A stretch of DNA of 11,313 nucleotides from Rickettsiales bacterium (GTDB lineage: Bacteria > Pseudomonadota > Alphaproteobacteria > Rs-D84). The notes beneath the pieces are model-generated. The model was not told the DNA's origin, searched no databases, and saw only the letters and a list, made by a program, of their open reading frames with translations. Positions within the stretch are counted from its first letter, which is position 1. Each line of letters starts with the position of its first letter. A program made the position numbers and the translations under genes. The stretch is taken from positions 1 through 11,313 of the forward strand of contig JAISGC010000110.1 of the NCBI GenBank assembly GCA_031263295.1, given 5' to 3'. This document shows positions 1 to 6,683 of this stretch, in pieces.

Positions 1-2
1 TT

Positions 3-836
3 TTATTCTTCCTTCCTCTAATCGTCCTCTGGACTCTCCCCCGCGCGAACGACTGGACCGGGGGCGGCGGACACATCCGACTTGTTCAACCCGCGTTCAC
101 GGCCGAAGAAAAACAAGACAAATCACTCTCCGCAATGAACATCGCGCGACTGAACGGCCTGTCGGTCGACCGGGATTTTCTGCCGGACCTTGTCGTCTGG
201 CCCGAGACCGCGTGGCCGCATTCCGTCGATATTACCGCGGTGTTTCCGGCGCCGGGGGGCGCCTTGCTGACCGGCGCGGTTTTCAGAGACGGCGAGCGGC
301 ATTACAACGCGGCGCTTTATGTCGGTCCGACGGGGCGCATCGTGGATAAATATTTCAAGCGCCGCCTTGTTCCGTTTGCCGAAGAAAAATTGCTGGGAGA
401 TTTGATACCGAGCGCCGCGAACTTTTCGCGCGGCGCAGGTCCGAGAAATATCGCAAGATTTGCGCCGCTGATTTGCTATGAAAGCGCGTGGTCGGATGCG
501 GTTGCCGGTCGCCCGGAGTTTATATTGAACATCACGAATGACAATTGGATAGCGGGCGTCGGCGCGGCCCAGCACCTTGATATGGCGCGGCGCGCGGCGA
601 TAGAGACGGGCCTGCCGGTTGTGTTCGCGAACAATTCCGGCCCGTCGGCGGTAATTGACGGAGCGGGCCGAGTGTTGTCGAAGTTGGACCCGGGCATCGT
701 TGGTTTCCTCGACGCGCGCATCCCCCCGCATCGGGTTTCGATTTATCGTCGCATTGGATTGAATGGAATGATGGGGATTATTTTGTTGGTGTGCGCGGGA
801 TTGTTGTTTGCATTTAGAAAGAAGCGTGATAAATAA
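3..836 (+). CDS. lnt: Apolipoprotein N-acyltransferase, C-terminal part (5' truncated by window edge)
   Basis: Lnt transfers an acyl chain from phospholipid to the N-terminal cysteine of diacylated apolipoproteins at the periplasmic face of the inner membrane, the last step of lipoprotein maturation. The frame is open from base 3 without a stop, so the gene enters from the left; 277 residues of the usual roughly 500 are present, covering the nitrilase-like domain. The catalytic triad is visible: Glu in WPETAWP (bases 204-206), Lys in YFKRRLVPFAE (357-359) and Cys in LICYES (474-476). The later NITNDNW and FANNSGPSAVID segments also fit the family. The C-terminus has one hydrophobic segment (GIILLVCAGLLFAF) and a basic tail, matching the final membrane helix of Lnt. 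The internal ATG at 135 is not the real start, since upstream codons continue the family sequence (IRLVQPAF). Its promoter and N-terminal membrane helices lie outside the window. Identification is secure. Confidence 0.95.
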   Translation, partial: LFFLPLIVLWTLPRANDWTGGGGHIRLVQPAFTAEEKQDKSLSAMNIARLNGLSVDRDFLPDLVVWPETAWPHSVDITAVFPAPGGALLTGAVFRDGERHYNAALYVGPTGRIVDKYFKRRLVPFAEEKLLGDLIPSAANFSRGAGPRNIARFAPLICYESAWSDAVAGRPEFILNITNDNWIAGVGAAQHLDMARRAAIETGLPVVFANNSGPSAVIDGAGRVLSKLDPGIVGFLDARIPPHRVSIYRRIGLNGMMGIILLVCAGLLFAFRKKRDK

Positions 837-925
837 AAACGGGCATTCCGCACGGTGTTCCCCTCCTTTGGAGGGGTGCCCCTGCGAAGCAGGGGCGGGG
901 TGGTGTTTCACATTTGCACTGACAA

Positions 926-1138
926 AATCAAAACAAAAAATCTTGGGGTCGCAGACCCAAAAGATTTTTTGTCATTCCCGCGAAAGCGGGAATAGGGTTC
1001 TAAATCTTACATTCAGACACTACTTGCTTATCCACTTACATTTGTCCGTGAAACAAGTTTTTCGTTATAAAGTTAAAAGCCCTATTCCCGCCTACGCGGG
1101 AATGACAAACGATTGCTTTGCAATCGTTTGTTTTGGTT
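926..1138 (+). repeat. Element A, copy 1 (about 213 bp, four-hairpin interspersed repeat)
   Basis: The copy is bounded by AATCAAAAC on the left and GTTTTGGTT on the right, an imperfect 9-bp terminal inverted repeat. In order it holds a T-rich hairpin (935-970), a palindrome ATTCCC-N8-GGGAAT (974-993), a spacer of about 90 bases, a second ATTCCC-N8-GGGAAT (1084-1103) and a hairpin CAAACGATTGC-TTT-GCAATCGTTTG (1106-1130). The reverse complement of 9146-9345 matches it over most of its length, including the spacer (for example TTACATTCAG and GAAACAAGTTTTTCG). No protein is encoded. It looks like a non-autonomous mobile or REP/MITE-like element. No clear target duplication is seen around this copy. 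Confidence 0.8.
935..970. terminator. Bidirectional Rho-independent terminator-like hairpin
   Basis: AAAAAATCTT (935-944) pairs with AAGATTTTTT (961-970), and GGGTC (946-950) pairs with GACCC (954-958) around a GCA loop. The GC core is flanked by A-run and T-run, so it can serve either strand. It lies about 100 bases past the lnt stop, inside element A. The termination role is inferred. Confidence 0.5.
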
Positions 1139-1266
1139 TAATCAGTGCCGTTCTTCGCCACCACCCCGCCCGGCTTCGCCGGGCACCCCTCCAAAGGAGG
1201 GGAACACCGCGCGGAATGCCCGTCGCGCTTCGCAGGGAATGGTATGAGTAATCTCTGCTATTACAT

Positions 1267-3528
1267 TCAGGGATAGCGGTAAGGTGGCATGGAAGCAGCG
1301 CGTTCTTTGTTAGATAAATCCGTTACGCCCTTGTCAATCAATGACATCTGAATCTGCCGCTTGCCTTGTGATGTGTCTGCGCAAAGGGCGATGCCTGTGT
1401 CTGTTGAGCTCTCTTTCCAGATCAATTGATCAGGCGGAATCCCCGCGCTGTTGAGCGCAAGCTTTATGCTGTTGCACGCCTTGCCGAAGTCGGTCGACGA
1501 CATAGACTGCAACGCGGACCGCGCGTTGGAAATGCACGAGATTAAATCCTGGCCACGCTTGCCGCCGCAATCGACTGCGCTTGCCGCGCTTGACGAACTG
1601 TTGTTTCCGGACTTCGCTCCCGCCGCCTCGGCCTTGGCCGCGAGGACCGCCTTTTGCATCTGCGTCTTGATTTGTTTGACAATAGATGCCAGATAGTCTT
1701 TTTGTTTTTTCAACTGCTGGGCGATAACGGTCGATTTCAAGGCGATTATTTCATTCATTTTCTTGCGATTTTCGTCGGTCAATCCCGACGCCGGAGTATC
1801 CGTTTTATCGTTGTTTTCTAATCCGATATTGTAGACATGCGTCGAGCACATCGCATAATCTTGATATGCAAAACAACCGCTGTTAGTATCCCAACAATCT
1901 TTATTGCCACTGAAACCGGTCAGCCCTGATGTTGCATCTGGCGTCGCGGTTCCTACGATGTTGGTATATTTCTTCTTGCTCAACATAGTCTGCAAATTGA
2001 TTATCGCATCATCTAATCTGCCATCAATAGAGCAATATGTTTTTCCAACAGCCCCGGTCGAGTTTCTCGGCTCTTCCTGGTTGATGACGATTTCGAGCGC
2101 GTCGATGTCAAAGTCCTTTGACTTCTGGCGGCCGCGGCGCGCAAATATTCCGCTTTGCAAAAGCCCGTCGCTCATACAAGACATTCTTATATTGGTCGCA
2201 TCATCGCTATTTGCGAGAATATAATTCTGCTGAACTTCGTCGCGCTGGTCATTGCGGTAAAGTTCTACGAAATTGCAGTTAGGGTTTTGGACCTGATATT
2301 GATAGACATCAGTTTTTGCTGATACGCAATTCTCCCTTGCATTATTTGTTCCGGTCAAAGTATACATTTCGGTCTTTCTATCATCGCCTGTAACTTTGTT
2401 GGTCTCAGTGTTTCGATAGATTTGCCCGGTGGTTTCTTGTTGCACTCCGGTCTTTGATTTGCAATACATCATCGGATTATCGTTCTTGTAATTGCACAAA
2501 TACTTCCCCCACTGCGTGCAGGAGTTGGTCAGCATCATATAAATATCCGAGACATCTATGCCCGCCGCCATCGCCGTATAGAGCGAGTTTTCCAGCGCAT
2601 CCAAAACTCCGTCATACGGCTCGAAAAAGTTCTGCGCCTTTTTACGGAACGCCGCCACGCGCCGCGGCCCCTCGCAGCTGTTCGCGTTGTAATCGCATTT
2701 CGCATAGTTCAAAACATCGCGCACGGTTTGATCCAGATTCTTTATCGAAGCATCCACTCCGTCGAGCGAACTCAATACCTGGCCCACAATCTGATTCCTC
2801 GCAATAGCATCCGCCGAAACGCCGCTATCAATCGACTGCTGAACCGGAGCCGCCGGAATCGCCGCCGCCGGCGAAGCCGCCGGGGGCGAACTAGGCGCTG
2901 ATGCTTGCTGTTGCTTCATCAATTCCGCCTGCTGCGCCATCGCCGCCTGTTGTTGCGCGGCCTGTTGCGCCATCATTTCCTGCATCTGCTGTTGGCTGGC
3001 CTGCTGCTGCTGCGCCATCTGCGCCTGCATTGCGGCCATCTGCTGATTCATCTGCTCCATTTGTTGCGCCGATTGCGCGGCATTCTGCGCGGCCATTTGC
3101 TGTTGTTGCTGGGCACTGGCCGCATTGTTTTTCTGAACGCTCGACGCAACCATCTGCGCCGCGACCGATTGCGCCAATGCGTCGCCGTGCTTCTTGCATT
3201 CGGCCGATGCCGCGACGCAACCCTGAACAATCGGGAAGGCCACATTCATATCCGCGCAGCCGCCGTTTCCGCATCGGCCCGCCGCGCATCTTTGCATCAG
3301 CGCGTCGCAGTTTCCAAAGTTCGCCGTGGCCGCAGTGCCTGCGGCACCACCACCCACACGATTTGGGTTCATAGCTTGGTTATACTGATTATTATTTACG
3401 ATGCCCTGGTTGTTCTGAAAGCTGGTCTGGTTGCCCGACGCCAAGCCCGTCAGCGCGCCCTGAATATCCGCGCGCGCAACGCCGCCCGCGCCCACAAGCA
3501 CTGCAAAAAAGATTGCGATTTTCTTCAT
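1267..3528 (-). CDS. Secreted Gln-rich, Cys-rich protein of unknown family (753 aa)
   Basis: I do not recognise the family. Residues 1-20 form a clear Sec signal peptide (MKKIAIFFAVLVGAGGVARA, cleavage before DIQ), so the product should be periplasmic or exported. An Asn/Gln-rich stretch (33-55) is followed by a small Cys cluster (C74, C81, C86, C91, C104, C111). A Gln/Ala/Met-rich, probably coiled-coil segment (139-210) and a Pro/Ala linker (211-229) come next. The C-terminal two thirds hold the remaining cysteines (22 in total, an even number consistent with disulfides) and a charged helix around 585-635. No membrane helix is seen after the signal peptide. The start at 3528 gives the signal peptide directly, and a promoter lies just upstream. 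It is transcribed alone, convergent with lnt. Similar secreted Cys-rich proteins occur at 9575 and 10703, but I see no clear sequence similarity among the three. A structural or envelope role is a guess. Confidence 0.85.
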   Translation of the reverse strand: MKKIAIFFAVLVGAGGVARADIQGALTGLASGNQTSFQNNQGIVNNNQYNQAMNPNRVGGGAAGTAATANFGNCDALMQRCAAGRCGNGGCADMNVAFPIVQGCVAASAECKKHGDALAQSVAAQMVASSVQKNNAASAQQQQQMAAQNAAQSAQQMEQMNQQMAAMQAQMAQQQQASQQQMQEMMAQQAAQQQAAMAQQAELMKQQQASAPSSPPAASPAAAIPAAPVQQSIDSGVSADAIARNQIVGQVLSSLDGVDASIKNLDQTVRDVLNYAKCDYNANSCEGPRRVAAFRKKAQNFFEPYDGVLDALENSLYTAMAAGIDVSDIYMMLTNSCTQWGKYLCNYKNDNPMMYCKSKTGVQQETTGQIYRNTETNKVTGDDRKTEMYTLTGTNNARENCVSAKTDVYQYQVQNPNCNFVELYRNDQRDEVQQNYILANSDDATNIRMSCMSDGLLQSGIFARRGRQKSKDFDIDALEIVINQEEPRNSTGAVGKTYCSIDGRLDDAIINLQTMLSKKKYTNIVGTATPDATSGLTGFSGNKDCWDTNSGCFAYQDYAMCSTHVYNIGLENNDKTDTPASGLTDENRKKMNEIIALKSTVIAQQLKKQKDYLASIVKQIKTQMQKAVLAAKAEAAGAKSGNNSSSSAASAVDCGGKRGQDLISCISNARSALQSMSSTDFGKACNSIKLALNSAGIPPDQLIWKESSTDTGIALCADTSQGKRQIQMSLIDKGVTDLSNKERAASMPPYRYP
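2899..3114 (-). repeat. Low-complexity Gln/Ala/Met coding tract
   Basis: This encodes residues 139-210 of the secreted protein. It consists of irregular runs of Gln codons mixed with Ala and Met codons. The tract creates long open frames in other phases, which are shadows. Imperfect triplet repetition suggests it can change length by slippage. Confidence 0.7.
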
Positions 3529-3540
3529 CTCTCTTTGGCT

Positions 3541-3568
3541 ATTTTATCATATTTATCGATTTTGTGAA
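3541..3568 (-). promoter_or_regulatory. Promoter of the 753-aa secreted protein gene
   Basis: On the minus strand, TTCACA (3563-3568) is a 5/6 match to a -35 box. It is followed by a 16-bp spacer and TAAAAT (3541-3546), a 5/6 match to a -10 box. Only 12 bases separate the -10 box from the ATG at 3528, so the transcript should have a leader of about 5-6 nt. No good Shine-Dalgarno is needed or seen. Confidence 0.5.
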
Positions 3569-3581
3569 AGGCAAAAACCTT

Positions 3582-3787
3582 ATAGCGGGCACTGCGCCCT
3601 CCTGCCCCCTTGTGGGGCGGGACGGATTTTCTTGTTGAGCGAGCAAAGCTCGCGAAACTAGAAAATCCTGGGTGGGGGTATGTGCATTGTTTATAAAGGT
3701 TCACCCCCACCCAAGATTTTCTAATCTCGCTTCGCTCGATAAGAAAATCTATCCCGCCCCACAAGGGGGCAGGAGGGAGCGCGCTAT
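3582..3787. repeat. 206-bp nested palindrome between divergent promoters
   Basis: The left half (3582-3679) and right half (3701-3787) are reverse complements with small gaps. Matching blocks are ATAGCG/CGCTAT at the ends, CTCCTGCCCCCTTGTGGGGC with its complement near 3760, GATTTTCTT with AAGAAAATC, and GAAAATCCTGGGTGGGGGT with its complement at 3702-3720. Smaller hairpins (CCCC-TTGT-GGGG, GCGAGC-AAA-GCTCGC) sit within the arms. It shares design, but not obvious sequence, with the 839-1223 complex. It lies exactly between the -35 boxes of two divergent promoters and encodes nothing I can support. This accounts for the 299-bp gap. Confidence 0.8.
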
Positions 3788-3793
3788 CCTGCT

Positions 3794-3821
3794 TTGCCTG
3801 AACTTATAAAAATGCTATAAT
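3794..3821 (+). promoter_or_regulatory. Promoter of the ABC ATPase gene, probably leaderless
   Basis: TTGCCT (3794-3799, 4/6 to the -35 consensus) is followed by a 16-bp spacer and a perfect TATAAT (3816-3821). Only six bases lie between the -10 box and the ATG at 3828, so transcription should begin at or next to the A of the start codon. There is no Shine-Dalgarno in front of the ATG, which agrees with a leaderless mRNA. Confidence 0.6.
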
Positions 3822-3827
3822 CCCCAT

Positions 3828-4538
3828 ATGAAAAATGTCATCCGGCTGGATAAAATCGTAAAGGACTTCACTTTGGAGGCGGGCGGGACGCAACGCGTCT
3901 TGTTCGACATTTCCTTTGCGGTCCAAGAGGGCGAGTTCCTCTCGATTATGGGCCCGTCCGGTTCCGGCAAGTCCACCTGTATGAATATAATCGGCGCGCT
4001 CGATACTCCGACCAGCGGCACCTATGAACTATATGGTCAAGATACCACGGGTATGACGCCGGACGAGCTCGCGACCGCGCGGAACGAATACATCGGCTTT
4101 GTTTTTCAGAACTTTAATCTTTTGACCAAGCGGAGCGTGCTTGACAATGTGATGCTGCCGCTGATGTATCGCGGAATGTCCAACGACGAGCGCGTCGAGC
4201 GGGCGCGAAAGCATCTGGCGCAAGTTGGCCTCGAAAAATACGAATCCTATTTGCCGACGCAGCTTTCGGGCGGAATGCGTCAGCGCGTTGCGATTGCGCG
4301 GGCCCTTGCGGGCGATCCTAAATTGATTCTCGCGGACGAGCCGACCGGAAACCTAGACTCCAAAATGGGCCACGAGATTCTGAAAATGATGCAGCAATTG
4401 AACAAAGAGCAAGGCATCACGATTGTAATGATAACCCACGAGTTCGACATCGCGAAATACACCAACCGGCTGATTCACATTCGCGACGGCCGGATTACAT
4501 TCGACGGCAAAGTGCCGAAGACGGAAAGAAGTTTGTAG
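3828..4538 (+). CDS. ABC transporter ATP-binding protein, MacB/LolD type
   Basis: This is a cytoplasmic ATPase subunit that would power a membrane partner. All nucleotide-binding motifs are intact in 236 residues: Walker A GPSGSGKST (42-50), Q-loop Gln94 in FVFQNFNLL, signature LSGGM (146-150, Met instead of the usual Gln), Walker B LILADE (166-171), D-loop NLDS (175-178) and H-loop His204. The PTSGTYELYGQDT and NIIGALDTPTSG segments are typical of the MacB/LolD/FtsE branch, whose partners are FtsX-like permeases that work by mechanotransmission. No permease gene lies next to it. Upstream is a divergent secreted protein and downstream is a phosphofructokinase, so its partner must be encoded elsewhere. 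The nearness of lnt might hint at lipoprotein handling, but lnt is 3 kb away and on a separate transcript. Substrate unknown. The start at 3828 is set by the promoter six bases upstream. Confidence 0.9.
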   Translation: MKNVIRLDKIVKDFTLEAGGTQRVLFDISFAVQEGEFLSIMGPSGSGKSTCMNIIGALDTPTSGTYELYGQDTTGMTPDELATARNEYIGFVFQNFNLLTKRSVLDNVMLPLMYRGMSNDERVERARKHLAQVGLEKYESYLPTQLSGGMRQRVAIARALAGDPKLILADEPTGNLDSKMGHEILKMMQQLNKEQGITIVMITHEFDIAKYTNRLIHIRDGRITFDGKVPKTERSL

Positions 4539-4581
4539 TTTGAGTTGGAGTTCGAGTTCTACTCAAACTCGCACTCAAACT
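4537..4581 (+). repeat. Hexamer-repeat hairpin between ABC ATPase and pfk
   Basis: The left arm (4537-4557) is built from AGTTNG-type hexamers. The right arm (4561-4581) is its reverse complement apart from three mismatched positions, with a three-base loop TCT. The arm begins within the TAG stop codon of the ABC gene. An A-run and the pfk Shine-Dalgarno (AAGGA, 4586-4590) follow directly. There is no T-tract after the stem in the sense direction, so it does not look like a standard intrinsic terminator. A role in mRNA processing or stability is inferred. Confidence 0.75.
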
Positions 4582-4597
4582 AAAAAAGGAACTGACT

Positions 4598-5659
4598 ATG
4601 AGAAAAAAAATCGGCATTATGACCACCGGCGGCGATTGCAGCGGGCTGAACAATGTGATATTTCGCATTGCGTCGGCGGCGCTCCTGCGCGGGCATAAAG
4701 TGGTCGGCATCCTCGACGGCACGGACGGGCTGTCGGGCCCGACGATTGACACTATCGATTTCACGGCGGAGACATTGCCCGCGGAAATGGCGCGCCTTTC
4801 GGGTTCGATTCTGCGCAACGGGCATCCGCGCGCGCTGAATTATCGCAACGATAAAAAGGGCGATTTTCAGAAGCAGGTGAAAAGCTCGATTGAAAAGCTG
4901 CGCCTCGACGCGATAATTTTACTCGGCGGCAACGGGTCCATTTCGCTCGCGAACGCGAACCCGGCCGTCTATGCCAGCACGCAGCTGATTTGCATTCCGA
5001 AGACCATCGATATGGATATTCCGCTGGCGGGCCGGACGATAGGATTCGCGACCGCGGTCAACGAGTTGGCGAAATACGGCGACCAGTTGCTGTTGACCGC
5101 GCGGAGCCACCACCGCTGGTTCGTGGTTCAGACGATGGGCAGGGACAGCGGATTTTTGTGCCTGCACGGCGGGCTTGCGGCGGGCGCGGCGGCGATTTTA
5201 ATTCCAGAATCAAAGTGGAAATTGCCGGACCTTGTCAAACACATAGGCGGCTTGCCGACGGACCACGGGCTGATTTTCGTCGCGGAGGGATGCCGGATTC
5301 GCGGGCGTTCGGGCGCGCCCGCCGAGATAATCGTTCGCGACCTCGTGGCCGCGGGCATCCCGGCGAAGGCCGAGTTCCCGGAGCATTTGCAGAGGTCCGG
5401 CGATACTGCGGCCGATGATCGCATCTTGGCGGCGCAATTTGCGGAGGCGGCCCTCGCGGCGGTGGAAAATAACGAAACATTTGTTATGACTGCGCTGGAC
5501 GGAGACCGAGTTAAAACAATTCCGATTTCCGATGTGGTGGACGCGGGCGTCCCCTTGCCGGACCCGAATGTCCCGAATGTCGCAATATCGAACGAGTATG
5601 TTTCCTCCACCGACCCGCTGATTGCGGTGGCCCGAAATCTTGGAATATTTTTAGGCTAG
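4598..5659 (+). CDS. pfkA: 6-phosphofructokinase (Pfk family, mixed ATP/PPi-type signature)
   Basis: The enzyme phosphorylates fructose 6-phosphate to fructose 1,6-bisphosphate, the committing step of glycolysis, in the cytoplasm. The 353 residues carry the family motifs: GGDCSGLN (11-18), GGNGS (110-114), PKTIDMD with catalytic Asp138 and Asp140 (134-140), SHHR (170-173), MGRDSG (180-185), VAEG (228-231) and EHLQRSG (262-268). By eye, Gly113 corresponds to the ATP-type glycine (E. coli Gly104), while Lys135 is the lysine usual in PPi-dependent enzymes and also found in some ATP-dependent ones. Two conserved positions deviate: Asn112 where nearly all family members have Asp (GGDGS), and Met139 in place of Asn in TIDND. 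The phosphoryl donor therefore cannot be decided here. The start has AAGGA seven bases upstream. It follows the ABC gene across a hairpin-containing gap of 59 bases and may be co-transcribed. Its last nine bases overlap the convergent integrase-like gene. Confidence 0.9.
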   Translation: MRKKIGIMTTGGDCSGLNNVIFRIASAALLRGHKVVGILDGTDGLSGPTIDTIDFTAETLPAEMARLSGSILRNGHPRALNYRNDKKGDFQKQVKSSIEKLRLDAIILLGGNGSISLANANPAVYASTQLICIPKTIDMDIPLAGRTIGFATAVNELAKYGDQLLLTARSHHRWFVVQTMGRDSGFLCLHGGLAAGAAAILIPESKWKLPDLVKHIGGLPTDHGLIFVAEGCRIRGRSGAPAEIIVRDLVAAGIPAKAEFPEHLQRSGDTAADDRILAAQFAEAALAAVENNETFVMTALDGDRVKTIPISDVVDAGVPLPDPNVPNVAISNEYVSSTDPLIAVARNLGIFLG

Positions 5660-6673
5660 CTTCGCCAAAACCGCGTTCATGTTGGCGCGGAGGGTTTCGG
5701 GATGATTCGACCATTTCATCTGGCCGCGGAGCAGTTTCGTCAGATCGTTTATCTGCGTTCCGGCGAGGCCCGCCGCGTCGACCATTTTATTCCACGATAC
5801 CCGCGGGTCCGAGATATGCCCGTGCCGGCCGGCCTTGTCGACGCGGCCGTTCGGGAATACGAACCGCCCGACCTGCGGCAGATTCGACAGCAGCACCGCC
5901 GCCGCATCCGTCAGCGGATGCGCGCGATAGAAATAATTTTTCAGATCGAGCGCGTCCCACTCCATCGCGAAGACCTCGGACTTTTTCATAAATCCGTAAA
6001 TCAGCATCAAAAACGCCGCGCGCAATATCGGGTCTTTTTCGCGGCGCGACCGCGAGAGTATCTTGCGCAGGCCCGTCATGGTCAGCTTATTTTCTCTGCG
6101 ATGCTCCGGCGCGGTCGCAATGGACGCCGCCGGATTTTCCGCGGCCCAGTTTTTCGCGATCGCGAAATTGAACATAGATTTGACGACCTCGCGCATTCTG
6201 TTTGCGGTCGCGGCGCCGTGATTTTTCGCTATGCCTTCGTGTATCGCGGTCAATTCCGCGGCGCGGATGTCGCCCAAATATTTCTCGCCGAGCGGCCCGT
6301 AGAATCTCTCGATAGCGCGCGCGAGTTTCTGCTTCGACGGCGGCACGCGGCGGATTTTTTCGGCCAAGAACACAGAAACCGCGCGCGCGAATCTGACGCG
6401 CTTTTTATGCAGGGGCGCGGGCGCCTTGACCGCGGCCAAGGTCGCGACGATTGCCTCGCGCGCGGCGTCGATTGACATCTCGGGATAGTTGCCGAGGACT
6501 ATCCGGACATCCTTGCCCTTGACGCGCTTTCGGACGAAAAAAGTCTTCGCGCCGCGCGCCGTCGTATAGAGCATCAGCCGTTTGTCGCCCATATCGCGGC
6601 AGGTGTCGAAGCCCCGCTCCGGCAGCGGCAGGTTGTCCAAGATATGCGGATAAAAGAAAAATTGTTGTGTCAT
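5651..6673 (-). CDS. Tyrosine-recombinase (DUF4102 integrase)-like protein, catalytic residues lost
   Basis: The N-terminus (about 11-75) matches the arm-type DNA-binding domain of phage and island integrases (GAKTFFVRKRVKGK, IVLGNYPEMSIDAAREA). A core-binding helical region (95-185) and a catalytic-domain-like region (195-330) follow. Conserved surroundings are present (AFLMLIYGFMKKSEVFAMEWDAL; FVFPNG), but the chemistry is not. The first catalytic Arg position is Lys230, the HxxR box reads NDLT (309-312), and there is no tyrosine after residue 249, so the nucleophile is absent. The frame is nevertheless intact over 340 residues, close to the normal length for shorter integrases, which argues against a fresh pseudogene. 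It lies 105 bp downstream of lepA on the same strand, behind a hexamer hairpin, and overlaps the end of pfk by nine bases. No good Shine-Dalgarno precedes the ATG; an eight-A run does. No att site or tRNA is seen nearby. A domesticated DNA-binding protein is plausible. Confidence 0.8.
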   Translation of the reverse strand: MTQQFFFYPHILDNLPLPERGFDTCRDMGDKRLMLYTTARGAKTFFVRKRVKGKDVRIVLGNYPEMSIDAAREAIVATLAAVKAPAPLHKKRVRFARAVSVFLAEKIRRVPPSKQKLARAIERFYGPLGEKYLGDIRAAELTAIHEGIAKNHGAATANRMREVVKSMFNFAIAKNWAAENPAASIATAPEHRRENKLTMTGLRKILSRSRREKDPILRAAFLMLIYGFMKKSEVFAMEWDALDLKNYFYRAHPLTDAAAVLLSNLPQVGRFVFPNGRVDKAGRHGHISDPRVSWNKMVDAAGLAGTQINDLTKLLRGQMKWSNHPETLRANMNAVLAKLA

Positions 6674-6683
6674 TTTTTTTGTT

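Larger units (their letters stand above)
839..1223. repeat. Nested palindromic repeat complex (family C arms around element A)
   Basis: This fills the 430-bp gap between the convergent genes lnt and 1267-3528. The outer arms, 839-905 and 1159-1223, are near-perfect reverse complements sharing GTTCCCCTCC-TTT-GGAGGGG followed by a second small hairpin and GGGGTGGTG. Inside them GCACTGA (about 917-923) pairs with TCAGTGC (1142-1148), and inside that lies element A (926-1138). The structure therefore has palindromes within palindromes. A third piece of the outer arm reappears at the right end of the window. I see no gene here. The open frame 808-1251 is an artefact of the repeat. The complex probably separates transcription of the two converging genes. 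Confidence 0.85.

Noticed and set aside
839..1223. Repeats as a CRISPR array
   Set aside because: The repeats are inverted and nested rather than direct and evenly spaced, and there are no spacers or cas genes.
808..1251. Open frame of 147 codons after lnt
   Set aside because: It runs through the nested hairpins; translations such as HSRESGN and IPAYAGMTND are typical artefacts of ATTCCC-type palindromes. It has no start signal or domain.
2905..3567. Open frame opposite the Gln-rich tract (plus strand, 220 codons)
   Set aside because: It is the complement of repeated CAG/GCG-type codons in the secreted protein gene, giving Leu/Arg/His-rich low complexity with no family features.
5702..6475. 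Open frame opposite the integrase-like gene (257 codons)
   Set aside because: It is Arg-rich antisense of a GC-rich gene. The minus-strand reading shows integrase domains.
5651..6673. Active genomic island integrase with attachment sites
   Set aside because: The catalytic residues are missing, no tRNA or direct-repeat att pair is visible, and the neighbours are housekeeping genes.
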